Part shown: positions 14,924-21,327 of the stretch, piece by piece
Numbering within the stretch: position 1 is the first letter of the stretch
How the letters are laid out: every line of letters begins with the position of its first letter
NCBI GenBank assembly: GCA_017615495.1
Contig: JAGAAA010000116.1
Span: forward strand, 1-22,751
Length of the DNA stretch: 22,751 bases
Direction: 5' to 3'
DNA from: Clostridia bacterium
GTDB lineage: Bacteria > Bacillota > Clostridia > Christensenellales > CAG-1252
Notes under the pieces: model-generated
The model's database searches: none
What the model saw: the letters and a program-made list of their open reading frames with translations, nothing else
What the model was told of the DNA's origin: nothing
Translations under genes and position numbers: made by a program

Positions 14924-14952
14924 ATTATACGCCTCACGCGCGCGCTTGTAAA
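14924..14952 (-). promoter_or_regulatory. sigma-A promoter of pgk-tpiA-gpmI
   Basis: On the minus strand TTTACA (14952-14947) and TATAAT (14929-14924) are 17 bases apart. Initiation near 14917 leaves a leader of about 25 bases including the pgk ribosome site. Only one position differs from consensus. Confidence 0.85.
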
Positions 14953-14983
14953 ACGAAATGACCCTCACTCTCCAAAATTTCCG

Positions 14984-15011
14984 AAAAAAAAGGGGGCTAT
15001 TGCCCCTTTTT
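14984..15011 (-). terminator. rho-independent terminator of the spoVT-dusB operon
   Basis: GGGGC (14993-14997) and GCCCC (15002-15006) pair around a four-base loop; A/T pairs extend the stem. The minus strand ends in eight Ts (14991-14984). It lies 15 bases after the dusB stop. Confidence 0.85.
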
Positions 15012-15025
15012 GCGCTAAAAAGCTA

Positions 15026-15973
15026 TCAATTTGCGAAGTATTCGTCCACGATGGCGAGGAGTTCGGCGTAGTTGGTGGCGTGGTGGACGCGGTCGCGTAT
15101 TTCCTTGGCGACGCCCGCCTTGCCGGATGCGTACGCCGAAACGTGTGATTTCATCAAGTTGACCACGATGCGCTCGGGGTACTCCCTTTTCAAAAACTCG
15201 ATTTGCAAAAGGATGTCCTCTTTCTCAGTGCGGTCAACGCGTTTTCCCGATATATCCGCAAAAATGCGGTAATTGCCGAGGGCGCCGCGGCCGATCATCA
15301 CGCCGTCCGCATGCGTTTCTTCCAGCATCCGTTCGTAGTCTTTTACCGAGCGCACGTCCCCGTTGGCGATAAGCGGGATACCCACCGCGTCCCTGACGGC
15401 GCGGATGGCTTTTTTATCCACCTGCCCCGAGTACATTTGTTCGCGGTACCTGCCGTGCACCGTGACGGCGGAAGCCCCGGCTTTTTCCACGACGCGGGCA
15501 ACCTTATCCGCAACGAAATCCCCGTTTTCAAACCCAAGCCGCATCTTTACGGTCACGGGACGGGCGGATGCGGATACCGCCGCGGCAACGAGTTCCCCCG
15601 CAAGCGCGGGGTCCTTCAACAGCGCGCTGCCTTCTCCGTTCTTCACGATCTTGGGCGCCGGGCACCCCATGTTGATATCTATGATATCAATGCCGTCCGG
15701 AAGCAACCCCACCGCCTTATGAAGAATTTCAGGTTCATGCGCAAACAGTTGCGCCGCAAAGGGGGTTTCTATCTCGGTTTTGTCAAGGAGCTTTTTTGTT
15801 TCCTTGTTGTCGTAGATCAGACCTTTTGCGCTTACCATTTCCGAGGTGGTGAGCCCCGCGCCGTACAAACGCGCAAGGTAACGCGCGCCCAGGTCGGAGT
15901 AGCCCGCCATCGGCGCGAACACCGCGCGCGAACAAAGCTCGATATTACCGATTTTCAGGGCGTTATTCCTCAC
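15026..15973 (-). CDS. dusB: tRNA-dihydrouridine synthase
   Basis: 315 residues. A flavin enzyme that reduces specific uridines of tRNA to dihydrouridine. Motifs in order: FAPMAGYSD (FMN site), FAAQLFAHEPE, DINMGCPAPKIVKNGEGSAL with the catalytic Cys, VKMRLGF, VHGRYREQMYSG with the catalytic-region His, IANGDV and MIGRGALGN. The start is a GTG at 15973, inside the last codons of mazG (11-base overlap), with AGGTG four bases before it; the first residues then lead into KIGNIEL as in other Dus proteins. It closes the spoVT operon. Choice among DusA/B/C type is by overall likeness to the Firmicutes form. Confidence 0.94.
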   Translation of the reverse strand: MRNNALKIGNIELCSRAVFAPMAGYSDLGARYLARLYGAGLTTSEMVSAKGLIYDNKETKKLLDKTEIETPFAAQLFAHEPEILHKAVGLLPDGIDIIDINMGCPAPKIVKNGEGSALLKDPALAGELVAAAVSASARPVTVKMRLGFENGDFVADKVARVVEKAGASAVTVHGRYREQMYSGQVDKKAIRAVRDAVGIPLIANGDVRSVKDYERMLEETHADGVMIGRGALGNYRIFADISGKRVDRTEKEDILLQIEFLKREYPERIVVNLMKSHVSAYASGKAGVAKEIRDRVHHATNYAELLAIVDEYFAN

Positions 15974-16961
15974 TTTTCACCTGCTGATAAAGTTCTTCCA
16001 ACTTATCAAGCCCCGCGGTCTTGACGTCAATGCCAAGGGCGGCTGCCTTTTGTTCCACCGCGGCGAAGCGACGCACGAACTTGTCGGTGGAACGCAAAAG
16101 CGCCATTTCGGGGTTGACCCCGCGAAGCCTAACCGTATTGATGGCGGCAAAGAGGAGGTCGCCCGCCTCAAGCTCCGCCTCTTCGGGCGAAGCGGCGAGA
16201 AATTCCTTCACCTCTTCCCCGATCTTCTCGGCGCTGTCCTCCGCGCTTGCAAAATCAAAGCCCACCGACGCGGCGTACTTTTGCACCTTGGCGGCGCGCA
16301 TCGTCTGCGGAAGCGTTTCCGCAACGTGCGTCATCTTTTCCGTAACGTTCTTTTGTTTCTTCTCCGCCATCTTGGCTTTTTCCCAAGCGGCAAGCGCTTC
16401 CTCGGCGTTGGTTGCCTTAACGGTGCCGAAGACGTGCGGATGACGGAAGATCAACTTTTTGCAAACTTCGGAAACCACGTCCGAAACGTCGTATTCCCCC
16501 GCCCCTTCCGCAATAACGGCGTGAAACGCGCCCTGCAAAAGAACGTCGCCCGTTTCCTCACGCATATTTTCAAGGTCTTTGTGATTGATGGCGTCCACCA
16601 GCTCGTACGCTTCTTCCACGGCGTTGGAGCGGATGCTTTCGTGCGTTTGCACCTTGTCCCACTCGCAACCGTCCTTGTCACGCAAACGATGGATGATATA
16701 AATAAGGTCGTAAAAACCGAAGCGTTGCTTCTTCAAAAAATCTTCCGCGGGGAAAAACAGCCTTCCGTCCTTGGGGCATTCCGCCTCGGATAAAAGCCCG
16801 CCCGACGCAAGATGCGCGTCGCCCAAGATATGTAAAACTTTTGCCTTTACCGCGGCGAACAACCCTTCCGTCACCCCTGTGACCTCAAGCGCCGCGCCGT
16901 CCGGCACCGAAAACGCTCTTTGACGGAGCAAGGATTCCGCCGATACCGTATACTGATCCAT
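15963..16961 (-). CDS. mazG: MazG-family nucleoside triphosphate pyrophosphohydrolase (YabN-like, shortened)
   Basis: 332 residues. MazG hydrolyses NTPs to NMP and pyrophosphate. Two MazG domains are seen. The first, at about 83-190, has DGCEWDKVQTHESIR, EEAYELVDAI and REETGDVLLQ with acidic metal ligands. The second, at about 230-320, has AASVGFDF, KIGEEVKEFL and EAGDLLFAAI. B. subtilis YabN, at the same place after spoVT and yabM, carries a full N-terminal tetrapyrrole-methylase-like domain of about 220 residues. Here only about 80 residues precede MazG, and their pattern (AAVKAKVLHILGDAH, then FFPAEDFLKKQRF) looks like the tail of that domain. GGGGGA lies before the ATG, one base after the flippase stop. 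Confidence 0.93.
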   Translation of the reverse strand: MDQYTVSAESLLRQRAFSVPDGAALEVTGVTEGLFAAVKAKVLHILGDAHLASGGLLSEAECPKDGRLFFPAEDFLKKQRFGFYDLIYIIHRLRDKDGCEWDKVQTHESIRSNAVEEAYELVDAINHKDLENMREETGDVLLQGAFHAVIAEGAGEYDVSDVVSEVCKKLIFRHPHVFGTVKATNAEEALAAWEKAKMAEKKQKNVTEKMTHVAETLPQTMRAAKVQKYAASVGFDFASAEDSAEKIGEEVKEFLAASPEEAELEAGDLLFAAINTVRLRGVNPEMALLRSTDKFVRRFAAVEQKAAALGIDVKTAGLDKLEELYQQVKSEE

Positions 16962-16962
16962 A

Positions 16963-18513
16963 CTATCCCCCTATCTTGGTAGTCAAAGACGAAAGCGGCA
17001 TGGCCTCCAATTCCCCTCTGGAAAAAACCTTGAAGCGGAGCACCGCCACAAAATAGACCGCCGTACCGATCACCGCCGAAAGCACCACGCAAAGCAGCGC
17101 GTTGCCCACCAGCAGCGCCGGCGCCAAAATCGCCAATACCATTATACCACCCGAAGCGGTGGTCAGCGCAAGGGTTTTCACGGCGTTTTCGCTCCTGCCG
17201 GTATATTGCCACCACTTAAGAAGGGATAAAAAGGTGGCGAGAGCATAGGAAACCAGGGTTGCGATTTGGATGCCCACTATGCCCACGGCGGGCACCAAGA
17301 TCAGCACCAACATCAACCGCACGAGGATGGCGATCGTAAGGCTTTCCGCCGCCACGTCCGCCCTGCCGATGGCTTGAAGCAGCGAAGAATAAATTTGCGT
17401 CAGCGAAAGGAACACCACGCTCCCCGCCCCGACGAGGAGCAACCTGACCGCCGACGCCTTTTCCTCCGCCGTAAACACGGGGTAAATCAGCCCGATCACC
17501 TTGGGCGCAAGCAGCAAAAGCGCCAGCGTCGCCGGGATGGAAACCACCAAGGCGATCTTCAAAGTCAGCCGCGCCTTGCCCTTGATGCCCTCAATGTCGC
17601 GCATCGTCCTACTGCGGGAGATCAAAGGGATCACCGCCACGGCAAGGGAAAGCGACAAGACCACCGGAAAATTGACGAGGGAATTCACCGCGCCGGAATA
17701 AATGCCGTAAGCGGCAACGCCTTCCCCTTCGCTGAGCCCAAAGCGCGAGAGGAGCCGCACGATCAAGAGCCCGTCCACAAAAACGGAAACGGGCAGGATT
17801 AGGCCGCTGAGGCGCAAAGCAAGCCCTTCCTTCAAAACGCGGCGGAAGGAGACGTGCACGCGCTCTGCGTTGTTCCTCTTTTTCAGGTACACGGCGCCAA
17901 TGGTGGCGGTGGCGGCAAGTTCCGAAAGGGTCACGCCGGCAAGCGCCGCGGCGCAGGACGCCACCACCCCGCGGGAGCGGAACAAATAGGCAAGCGTCAC
18001 GCCAAGCAAAAGCTTCACCCCCTGCTCGATCATGATGGAAAGCGCGCTTGGGAAAAGGTCCATATTGCCGTTGAACCACCCCTTAAGGGAGGAGAGCATC
18101 GCCACCAAAACCACGGCGGGCGCGATAACGCGGTACCCCACGCCGCCGCCCGCGGCGCCCTGCGCCCGAGCGATGTTTTCACCAAACAAAAAGAGAGCCG
18201 CCCCAACGAGAGCGCTTGAAATCAGGCTTTCCGCCATGGCGGTAGCAAAATACCCCCGCGCGCCGCCTTCGTCCCCCAAGGCAAGATAGCCGGATACCTG
18301 CCGCGAAACCAGCGTGGTGGAAAACGCCGAGGTCAACGCCAGCGCCAACGCATAGATGCTAAAGATAAGTTGGTAAAGCCCAACCCCTTCCGCGCCGATG
18401 ACGTTGGTCAAGGGGATGCGGTACAGCGCGCCCACCACCTTTGCCGCAAGGCTAACGAGGGTCAAAAGCGCCGCGCGCCTGCCGTAAGCGTTATCTTTCG
18501 ATCTGCTGTTCAA
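16963..18513 (-). CDS. SpoVB/YabM-type polysaccharide flippase (MOP superfamily)
   Basis: 516 residues from a TTG at 18513, close to the 518 of B. subtilis SpoVB. It is an integral membrane protein with about 14 hydrophobic helices; the N-terminus KVVGALYRIPLTNVIGAEGVGLYQ is typical of the SpoVB/MurJ-like lipid-linked precursor exporters. Position after spoVT and before mazG equals that of yabM in B. subtilis, so YabM is the best counterpart; transport of cortex or other glycan precursors is inferred. No ATG or GTG is available near the expected start. The TTG overlaps the end of spoVT by 23 bases and lacks a clear ribosome site, so the true start is uncertain; a second TTG lies 15 codons downstream. 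Confidence 0.88.
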   Translation of the reverse strand: MNSRSKDNAYGRRAALLTLVSLAAKVVGALYRIPLTNVIGAEGVGLYQLIFSIYALALALTSAFSTTLVSRQVSGYLALGDEGGARGYFATAMAESLISSALVGAALFLFGENIARAQGAAGGGVGYRVIAPAVVLVAMLSSLKGWFNGNMDLFPSALSIMIEQGVKLLLGVTLAYLFRSRGVVASCAAALAGVTLSELAATATIGAVYLKKRNNAERVHVSFRRVLKEGLALRLSGLILPVSVFVDGLLIVRLLSRFGLSEGEGVAAYGIYSGAVNSLVNFPVVLSLSLAVAVIPLISRSRTMRDIEGIKGKARLTLKIALVVSIPATLALLLLAPKVIGLIYPVFTAEEKASAVRLLLVGAGSVVFLSLTQIYSSLLQAIGRADVAAESLTIAILVRLMLVLILVPAVGIVGIQIATLVSYALATFLSLLKWWQYTGRSENAVKTLALTTASGGIMVLAILAPALLVGNALLCVVLSAVIGTAVYFVAVLRFKVFSRGELEAMPLSSLTTKIGG

Positions 18514-19009
18514 AGAGGATGGCCCCCATCTGCGCAAGTTGCTCGTCCGCCTTGACCGTGGGCTCGGGGGAACAAAGCACCAACGCCCCAAACAGATCGC
18601 CGGAAGAGATGATGGGCTGGATCACCTGCCCACGCGCTTTCTCTTCCCCAAAGGGAAGGCACTTTTCTTCCAAAAGCACAACCCTCTTGCGTGAGGAGAT
18701 CAAAAGGCGGAGCGCTTCCTCCACCGCATCCCCCACCTTGGGCAGGGTTTTGCCCGCAGAAGCGATCACCTTGTCCCCGTCCACAATGGCAACGCCGCGC
18801 CCCGACGCCTTGTGAATGGCGGTCACCAGCGAGCGCGAAAAATCCTCCATGGAGGAGAGCTCGCTGTACTTCTTAAGCACGACTTCTTCCTCGGTGGTGA
18901 AGATCTCCAGTTCCTCCCCTTCCCGCATCTTCATCGTCTTGCGGATCTCCTTAGGGATCACCACCCTGCCAAGTTCATCAATTCTTCTAAGTATTCCCGT
19001 AGCTTTCAT
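18491..19009 (-). CDS. spoVT: stage V sporulation protein T, AbrB-type regulator
   Basis: 172 residues, near the 178 of B. subtilis SpoVT. Residues 1-50 are the AbrB swapped-hairpin DNA-binding domain (MKATGILRRIDELGRVVIPK, then EGEELEIFT); residues from about 55 on form a GAF-like sensor domain. SpoVT modulates sigma-G genes in the forespore. GGAGGGAG precedes the ATG. It leads the operon with the flippase, mazG and dusB, in the same order as B. subtilis spoVT-yabM-yabN. A promoter with sigma-G features lies just upstream, in agreement with its known control. Confidence 0.97.
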   Translation of the reverse strand: MKATGILRRIDELGRVVIPKEIRKTMKMREGEELEIFTTEEEVVLKKYSELSSMEDFSRSLVTAIHKASGRGVAIVDGDKVIASAGKTLPKVGDAVEEALRLLISSRKRVVLLEEKCLPFGEEKARGQVIQPIISSGDLFGALVLCSPEPTVKADEQLAQMGAILFEQQIER

Positions 19010-19024
19010 ACTCCCTCCGCGGGG

Positions 19025-19053
19025 TAGTATGTCAAAAGAAAAAAAGATTATTA
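19025..19053 (-). promoter_or_regulatory. candidate sigma-G promoter of spoVT
   Basis: On the minus strand TAATA (19053-19049) and CATACTA (19031-19025) are 17 bases apart; the -10 fits the sigma-G consensus CATNNTA fully and the -35 differs from GHATR at its first base. The leader would be very short, with the GGAGG site near its 5' end. spoVT is a known sigma-G gene in B. subtilis. Confidence 0.45.
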
Positions 19054-19074
19054 AAAAAGGAGAGATTGCTCCCT
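19053..19074 (-). terminator. weak terminator after the zinc-ribbon/NDT-like gene
   Basis: On the minus strand AGGGAG and CTCTCCT pair with one bulged base around a CAAT loop (19074-19058), followed by six Ts (19058-19053). It starts 5 bases after the stop at 19080. The stem is short, so readthrough into spoVT is possible. Confidence 0.5.
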
Positions 19075-19079
19075 CCCTG

Positions 19080-20060
19080 TTATTTAACTGTTGCTTCTAT
19101 TCTACGTTTCAATCTTTCTCGAAGATCGTCCACATCCGTCCAAACAATTGTCGATTTTTGAGCAATATCAAAATGCGGTTTTGTGTTAGGGTTATCAAAA
19201 ACATCCTTTTTACAACAAACAATCACTTCTTTGCCGAGTGCTTGCGCATACCCCGCTTCAAAATACGCACCATTATTCGGCTTTGTAACATCCACGACAA
19301 CAAACTTGCTCTTTTGGATTTCCGCAAATATTTCAGGCATAACATAATTGTTATGCTCCTTATCTTTAATAATGCGAGGCTCATATCCAGCACTATGTAT
19401 TGCTTGTTTAAAAACCGTTTCAATGTATGCCACTTCATCAGAAAAAGACATTGCAATAAACCCGTACTTATAGGCAGAAAAATTCTTTTTTAAATCTGCA
19501 ATACGTTTCCATCCGTAAGCGGCTATTCTATAATCGCTAAATTTTTGCGGGATAGAATCTATACATTCCACATATTCCATTCTTCGTAATGCTGAAAAAA
19601 CAGATTTTATCTCTTTTGATTTCTCATTACTTTCACAATAAAAAAGCCGCGGACATTGATCAATAATTTGGTCAACATAAAAACTGTCCGACAATAATGG
19701 AAATCTGTTTGATATATTTAATAAAATTCTATCTAAGCGATCTATTACCTGATATGGATATTGTTTCATCAATTGATAGACATTTATTAAGCTATCATCA
19801 TCTTGCACTGCTTCTGTCTCATCATAATAAAAATGCCAAAACTGATCTTCATTTCCCTTATAAGAATTGTTCTCAACAAAATTATAAATACAATTAAGCC
19901 ACCTTTCTTTTTCTACACCATCCGCCTTATGTGCAATGTTATCGGTAATATAATACTTCCTCTTCTTATCGCATTCATACACAGCTCCGCCATGGTAAAT
20001 ATCAGAGATTATTTCATGGCTTTTCCCACACATAGGGCACTTTTGGATTATTTCACTCAT
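19080..20060 (-). CDS. zinc-ribbon protein with nucleoside deoxyribosyltransferase/TIR-like C-terminal domain
   Basis: 326 residues, no named family recognised. Residues 8-30 hold a likely zinc knuckle (CPMCG, with a later Cys30). The middle, to about 190, is helical and without familiar motifs. The C-terminal part from about 195 resembles the Rossmann-like fold of nucleoside 2-deoxyribosyltransferases and related TIR-like domains: KYGFIAMSFSDE, GYEPRIIKDKEHNN, VMPEIFAEIQKSKFVVVDVT, then PNNGAYFEAGYAQALGK, where the Glu sits at the usual catalytic place. Such domains cleave N-glycosidic bonds, and several serve in phage defence. The gene is much AT-richer than its neighbours, which suggests transfer. 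Its start is 16 bases after the kinase stop, with only a weak AAGAAG ribosome site. Confidence 0.75.
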   Translation of the reverse strand: MSEIIQKCPMCGKSHEIISDIYHGGAVYECDKKRKYYITDNIAHKADGVEKERWLNCIYNFVENNSYKGNEDQFWHFYYDETEAVQDDDSLINVYQLMKQYPYQVIDRLDRILLNISNRFPLLSDSFYVDQIIDQCPRLFYCESNEKSKEIKSVFSALRRMEYVECIDSIPQKFSDYRIAAYGWKRIADLKKNFSAYKYGFIAMSFSDEVAYIETVFKQAIHSAGYEPRIIKDKEHNNYVMPEIFAEIQKSKFVVVDVTKPNNGAYFEAGYAQALGKEVIVCCKKDVFDNPNTKPHFDIAQKSTIVWTDVDDLRERLKRRIEATVK

Positions 20061-20076
20061 TCTTCTTTTCTCTTTT

Positions 20077-20901
20077 TCAGTTTGTCTTAATGATCGTTCT
20101 CGGGGCGGTGCCGGAAAGAAGCTCGCGGATGGTATAGGCGGAGGAACCGATGATGACGGTGGTGCCGTTCTTTAAGGGTTCCTTGATGTACTCAAGTTTG
20201 GCGTAGGCGCCGTTTGCGCCCTTGCGCGATGCGCCCGAGCAAAGAGTTTGGTGATACTCCACGTTTTTGATAAGTTCGTCTATGTCCTTGCCGCCGATGA
20301 CGGGCACCAAGGTATTCTTATCCTTGCTGTCGAGGTAAATGCCCTCGGTGGAAGTCATAATGAGCAACGTTTCCGCCTTCATCAAGCAGGCGATCTGCGA
20401 GGCGGTCTCGTCATTGTCCACGCATTGCACCACGTGGGCGGACTTTGCCTTAAGGTTGCGTATCTCCAGGTTGCGGGTTTCCTCACAGCTGACCGCGTCG
20501 TTGTAGTTGATGATAGGTATTGCGCCCTGCGCCATGGAACGAGTAAGGAGCGCGTGCAAGTGCTCCCTCTTTTCCGGATCGTTAAAATGCTGATGCTCCA
20601 CCAAAATTTGTCTGACGGAATATTTTGGGTCGATGAATTGGCGGTAGGTGTTCATGAGGACGGTTTGCCCTTGGGCGCTGTAATCGGTCTTTACCGATTC
20701 ATCGTCGCCTTCGATCTCCTTGCCGTTCCTTTTGATATAATCCAACCTGCCAACTTCCACCGCGCCGGAGGTCACCCAGATGTCGCCCGGGCGGAGGTCC
20801 GCGGAAATACGAGCCACGGTATCGTAGCTTAACGCGTTGCGCTTTTTGTCAATCAGCGCCATGGAACCGACTTTGCCGACTAGTTCGCAGTCAAATTTCA
20901 T
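20077..20901 (-). CDS. amino-acid kinase family protein, glutamate-5-kinase-like
   Basis: 274 residues from the ATG at 20901, which has GAGGAG at good spacing; the longer frame to 20931 would enter the repeat upstream. The amino-acid kinase fold is recognised by WVTSGAVEVGR (compare SSGAVAAG of ProB), PIINYNDAV, ETRNLEIRNLKAKSAHVVQCVDNDETASQIA (nucleotide and substrate loop), LLIMTSTEGIY and GASRKGANGAYAKLEY. No PUA domain and no proA neighbour are seen, and several ProB positions differ, so the true substrate (glutamate or another acyl acceptor or carbamate) is open. It is probably cotranscribed with the zinc-ribbon gene downstream. Confidence 0.8.
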   Translation of the reverse strand: MKFDCELVGKVGSMALIDKKRNALSYDTVARISADLRPGDIWVTSGAVEVGRLDYIKRNGKEIEGDDESVKTDYSAQGQTVLMNTYRQFIDPKYSVRQILVEHQHFNDPEKREHLHALLTRSMAQGAIPIINYNDAVSCEETRNLEIRNLKAKSAHVVQCVDNDETASQIACLMKAETLLIMTSTEGIYLDSKDKNTLVPVIGGKDIDELIKNVEYHQTLCSGASRKGANGAYAKLEYIKEPLKNGTTVIIGSSAYTIRELLSGTAPRTIIKTN

Positions 20902-20913
20902 ATTTTTCTCCTC

Positions 20914-21034
20914 GAGCCCGCATAAGGGCACATCTGCTTCGTTTCTGCCTGCGTCGCGGTGAAATCACGTACAAGGAGTACGCTCATTCCCCTCAACTTG
21001 TCGAGCCTCGCATCTGTAACCCTTCTGCGGGCTC
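20914..21034 (-). repeat. 121-bp palindromic intergenic repeat, copy A
   Basis: The two ends are inverted copies: GAGCCCGCATAAGGG at 20914-20928 and the complement of GAGCCCGCAGAAGGG at 21020-21034. Inside lie GTGAAATCAC and CGTACAAGGAGTACG, both small hairpins. Read on the minus strand, the inner half (GCGTAC...GTACGTGATTT...CAGGCAGAAACG...ATGTGCC) matches copy B at 21252-21309. It ends 12 bases before the start codon of the kinase gene, so its stem could affect that gene's message. No coding potential is seen. Confidence 0.7.
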
Positions 21035-21190
21035 TTGTTATTTTGGATTAATTTCAGTTTCTCACATTTCGTGCTTTTAATCAAGCATTTTTCATTCTTC
21101 GGTGTTGCGGTGTCCTTCTCCCTTGCGGCGTCGGAGCAATTTTCCCCTGCGGGCTTTGGAGATCTCTCCCTGAGTCAAATGAAAACTTTA

Positions 21191-21250
21191 GGGATCAATC
21201 CCGCCGTTGGGGTCCCCAAAAAACATTTGGTTTTTAGGGGTGTTGGCGGG
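21191..21250. other. composite hairpin next to repeat copy B
   Basis: CCCGCC (21200-21205) pairs with GGCGGG (21245-21250). Inside, CCCC (21214-21217) pairs with GGGG (21237-21240), and after one mismatch AAAAAC (21219-21224) pairs with GTTTTT (21230-21235). A small hairpin GGGA/TCCC (21191-21202) competes for the outer left arm. There is no T run, so it is not an ordinary terminator. The rest of the 426-base gap (20902-21327) holds no gene and no clear promoter that I can see. Confidence 0.5.
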
Positions 21251-21251
21251 C

Positions 21252-21309
21252 GCGTACTTGTGCGTACGTGATTTTGCGAGAGCGCAGACAGAAACGCCGC
21301 GAATGCGCC
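21252..21309 (+). repeat. dispersed intergenic repeat, copy B (inverted relative to copy A)
   Basis: The + strand shares with the minus strand of copy A: GCGTAC, then GTACGTGATTT, a CGCAGACAGAAACG block (CGCAGGCAGAAACG in A), and ATGCGCC (ATGTGCC in A), in the same order and nearly the same spacing. The CGTAC/GTACG stem is kept while the loop differs. It lies 18 bases past the stop of the transporter gene (minus strand). Confidence 0.65.
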
Positions 21310-21327
21310 GCTATACAAAGCCCGCTT

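Noticed and set aside
19007..19035. TTGACA before spoVT as a sigma-A -35 box
   Set aside because: No TATAAT-like hexamer follows at 16-18 bases; the sequence at that distance is the start codon region.
20902..21327. Small + strand open frames between the transporter and kinase genes
   Set aside because: They run through palindromic repeats, lack ribosome sites and show no recognisable protein pattern.
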